DNA of 64,000 nucleotides from FEN-299 sp963717945 (GTDB lineage: Bacteria > Acidobacteriota > Vicinamibacteria > Vicinamibacterales > Fen-181). This document shows, piece by piece, positions 63,008-64,000 of the stretch. The notes under the pieces were generated by a model that searched no databases, had not been told where the DNA came from, and saw only the letters and a program-made list of their open reading frames with translations. The translations under genes and the position numbers were made by a program. The stretch lies in the NCBI GenBank assembly GCA_963717945.1, contig CAVQXT010000003.1, positions 434,001 to 498,000 of the forward strand. The letters run 5' to 3'. Every line of letters starts with the position of its first letter. The first letter of the stretch is position 1.

Positions 63008-64000
63008 ATGCCGTCGCTGACTTTCCTCGGTGCCGCGCGCACGGTGACCGGCTCGAAATACCTCCTCGAGGTCGCGGATCGGCGGGTGCTCGTCGACTGC
63101 GGCCTGTTCCAGGGGCTGAAGGAGCTCAGGGAGCGGAACTGGCAGCCGCTGCCGGTTCCCGCGTCCTCCATTCACGCCGTCGTCCTCACGCACGCGCACA
63201 TCGACCACAGCGGGTTCCTGCCGCGGCTGTGCGCGGAGGGGTTCCGCGGGCGGGTGTTCTGCACGCCGGGGACGGCCGACCTGTGCCGGATCGTGCTGCC
63301 CGACGCGGGGCGGATCGCGGAAGAGGACGCGCGCGAGGCGAACCGCCACGGCTACTCGAAGCACAAGCCGGCGCTGCCGCTGTTCACCGAGGGCGACGCG
63401 TTCGGCGCGATCTCGCGCCTGCAGCCGGTCGGGTTCGATCGCCCGGTGCCGGTGACCGCGGGTGTGACGGTCCGGTTCGTCACCTCCGGCCACCTGCTCG
63501 GATCCGCGTTCGCGGTGCTGACGCTCGAGGCCGACGGAGGCCGCGAGGTGGTCTTCAGCGGCGACGTCGGGCGGTACGGCCGCCCGGTGCTGCCCGACCC
63601 GCTGCCGCTCGACCACGCGGACACGCTGCTGGTCGAGTCCACCTACGGCGACCGGACGCACGAGCCCGACCACGACGGCTCCGCGCTGGCGAAGATCGTG
63701 ACCGAGACAATCGCCCGCGGCGGCAAGGTGATCGTGCCGGCGTTCGCGATCGGCCGCGTCGAGGAAGTGATCTACTGGCTCAAGAAGCTGGAGGACGAGG
63801 GCCGCATCCCGCAGGTGCCGGTGTTCCTCGACAGCCCGATGGCGCTCGAGGCGCTCAAGCACTACACCGAGCGCGCGAATGAACTGGACCCCGACGTCAG
63901 GCCGGCGCGCGGCCAGGTGTCCGCCTTCGTGACGCGGCGATTCCGGACCGTGGAGAAGTCCAGGGAGTCGCTGGAGCTCGCCGCGTCGGCCGTGCCGGCG
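63008..64000 (+). CDS. Metallo-beta-lactamase/beta-CASP RNA-processing protein, N-terminal part (truncated)
   Basis: The gene runs off the right edge after 331 residues. It has the metallo-beta-lactamase motif LTHAHIDHSG, then TSGHLLGSA, SGDVGRYG and LLVESTYGDRTH, and the beta-CASP part VIVPAFAIGRVEEVIYWL and VFLDSPMA. This is the YSH1/CPSF-like family of RNA exonucleases/endonucleases common in bacteria. It should process RNA in the cytoplasm. The C-terminal RMMBL region would lie outside the window. Confidence 0.92.
   Translation, partial: MPSLTFLGAARTVTGSKYLLEVADRRVLVDCGLFQGLKELRERNWQPLPVPASSIHAVVLTHAHIDHSGFLPRLCAEGFRGRVFCTPGTADLCRIVLPDAGRIAEEDAREANRHGYSKHKPALPLFTEGDAFGAISRLQPVGFDRPVPVTAGVTVRFVTSGHLLGSAFAVLTLEADGGREVVFSGDVGRYGRPVLPDPLPLDHADTLLVESTYGDRTHEPDHDGSALAKIVTETIARGGKVIVPAFAIGRVEEVIYWLKKLEDEGRIPQVPVFLDSPMALEALKHYTERANELDPDVRPARGQVSAFVTRRFRTVEKSRESLELAASAVPA

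Overview
The window is about 70 percent GC and codes densely on both strands. The mix of families points to Acidobacteriota, probably a Vicinamibacteria-like lineage: an acidobacterial VWFA-related protein (39692-40669), a PadR regulator coupled to a duplicated orphan ABC permease (46961-49953), an MtrB/PioB-type porin, many multiheme c-type cytochromes, and a NADP-dependent isocitrate dehydrogenase of eukaryotic type. The placement is inference from gene content; no rRNA or tRNA gene was found.

Region by region. (1) 1-5582: a truncated haem-binding sensor kinase diverges from a DmsE/MtrA decahaem cytochrome and an MtrB-like outer-membrane barrel, followed by a convergent monohaem cytochrome; TGTCA/TGACA palindromes lie between the divergent genes. 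(2) 5913-14040: aquaporin Z, a YgjP-type metallopeptidase overlapping a metallophosphoesterase at their 3' ends, a secreted CotH-like protein, a thymidylate-kinase-like protein coupled to a paralogue without catalytic motifs, and convergent ABC exporter and phospholipase D genes. (3) 14312-26728: central carbon and CoA metabolism (aconitase, isocitrate dehydrogenase, CoA-acylating aldehyde dehydrogenase, acyl-CoA hydrolase/transferase-GNAT fusion, acyl carrier protein, AcsA, Kbl), plus YhbY and a Phd/VapC module. (4) 27021-38733: the most unusual region, a candidate electron-transfer apparatus. It holds a membrane cytochrome b, a 23-haem cytochrome, two NHL propellers (one frameshifted), an 11-haem cytochrome with an extra CX5CH, an SH3/repeat/beta-barrel protein, a parvulin-type PPIase and a tetrahaem cytochrome. 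(5) 39090-45572: a small membrane protein, the VWFA protein, an OmpA lipoprotein, an ACT-domain protein, and an NtrB/NtrC-like two-component pair. (6) 46275-64000: DinB, PadR-permease, MprF, an SDR, an M28 peptidase, a coupled HEAT/HD-GYP pair, an aminotransferase, an MTHFR-like protein, a D-cysteine desulfhydrase-like enzyme and a truncated beta-CASP metallo-beta-lactamase protein.

The genes suggest a respiratory lifestyle in which quinol electrons can pass through periplasmic multihaem cytochromes to outer-membrane barrels (two separate systems), supported by acetate/acyl-CoA metabolism. The intergenic spaces are also unusual: they hold several families of degenerate short repeats and palindromes, several of which touch or supply stop codons. 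In addition, several genes have a -10-like box only 6-9 nt before their ATG, as expected for leaderless mRNAs.
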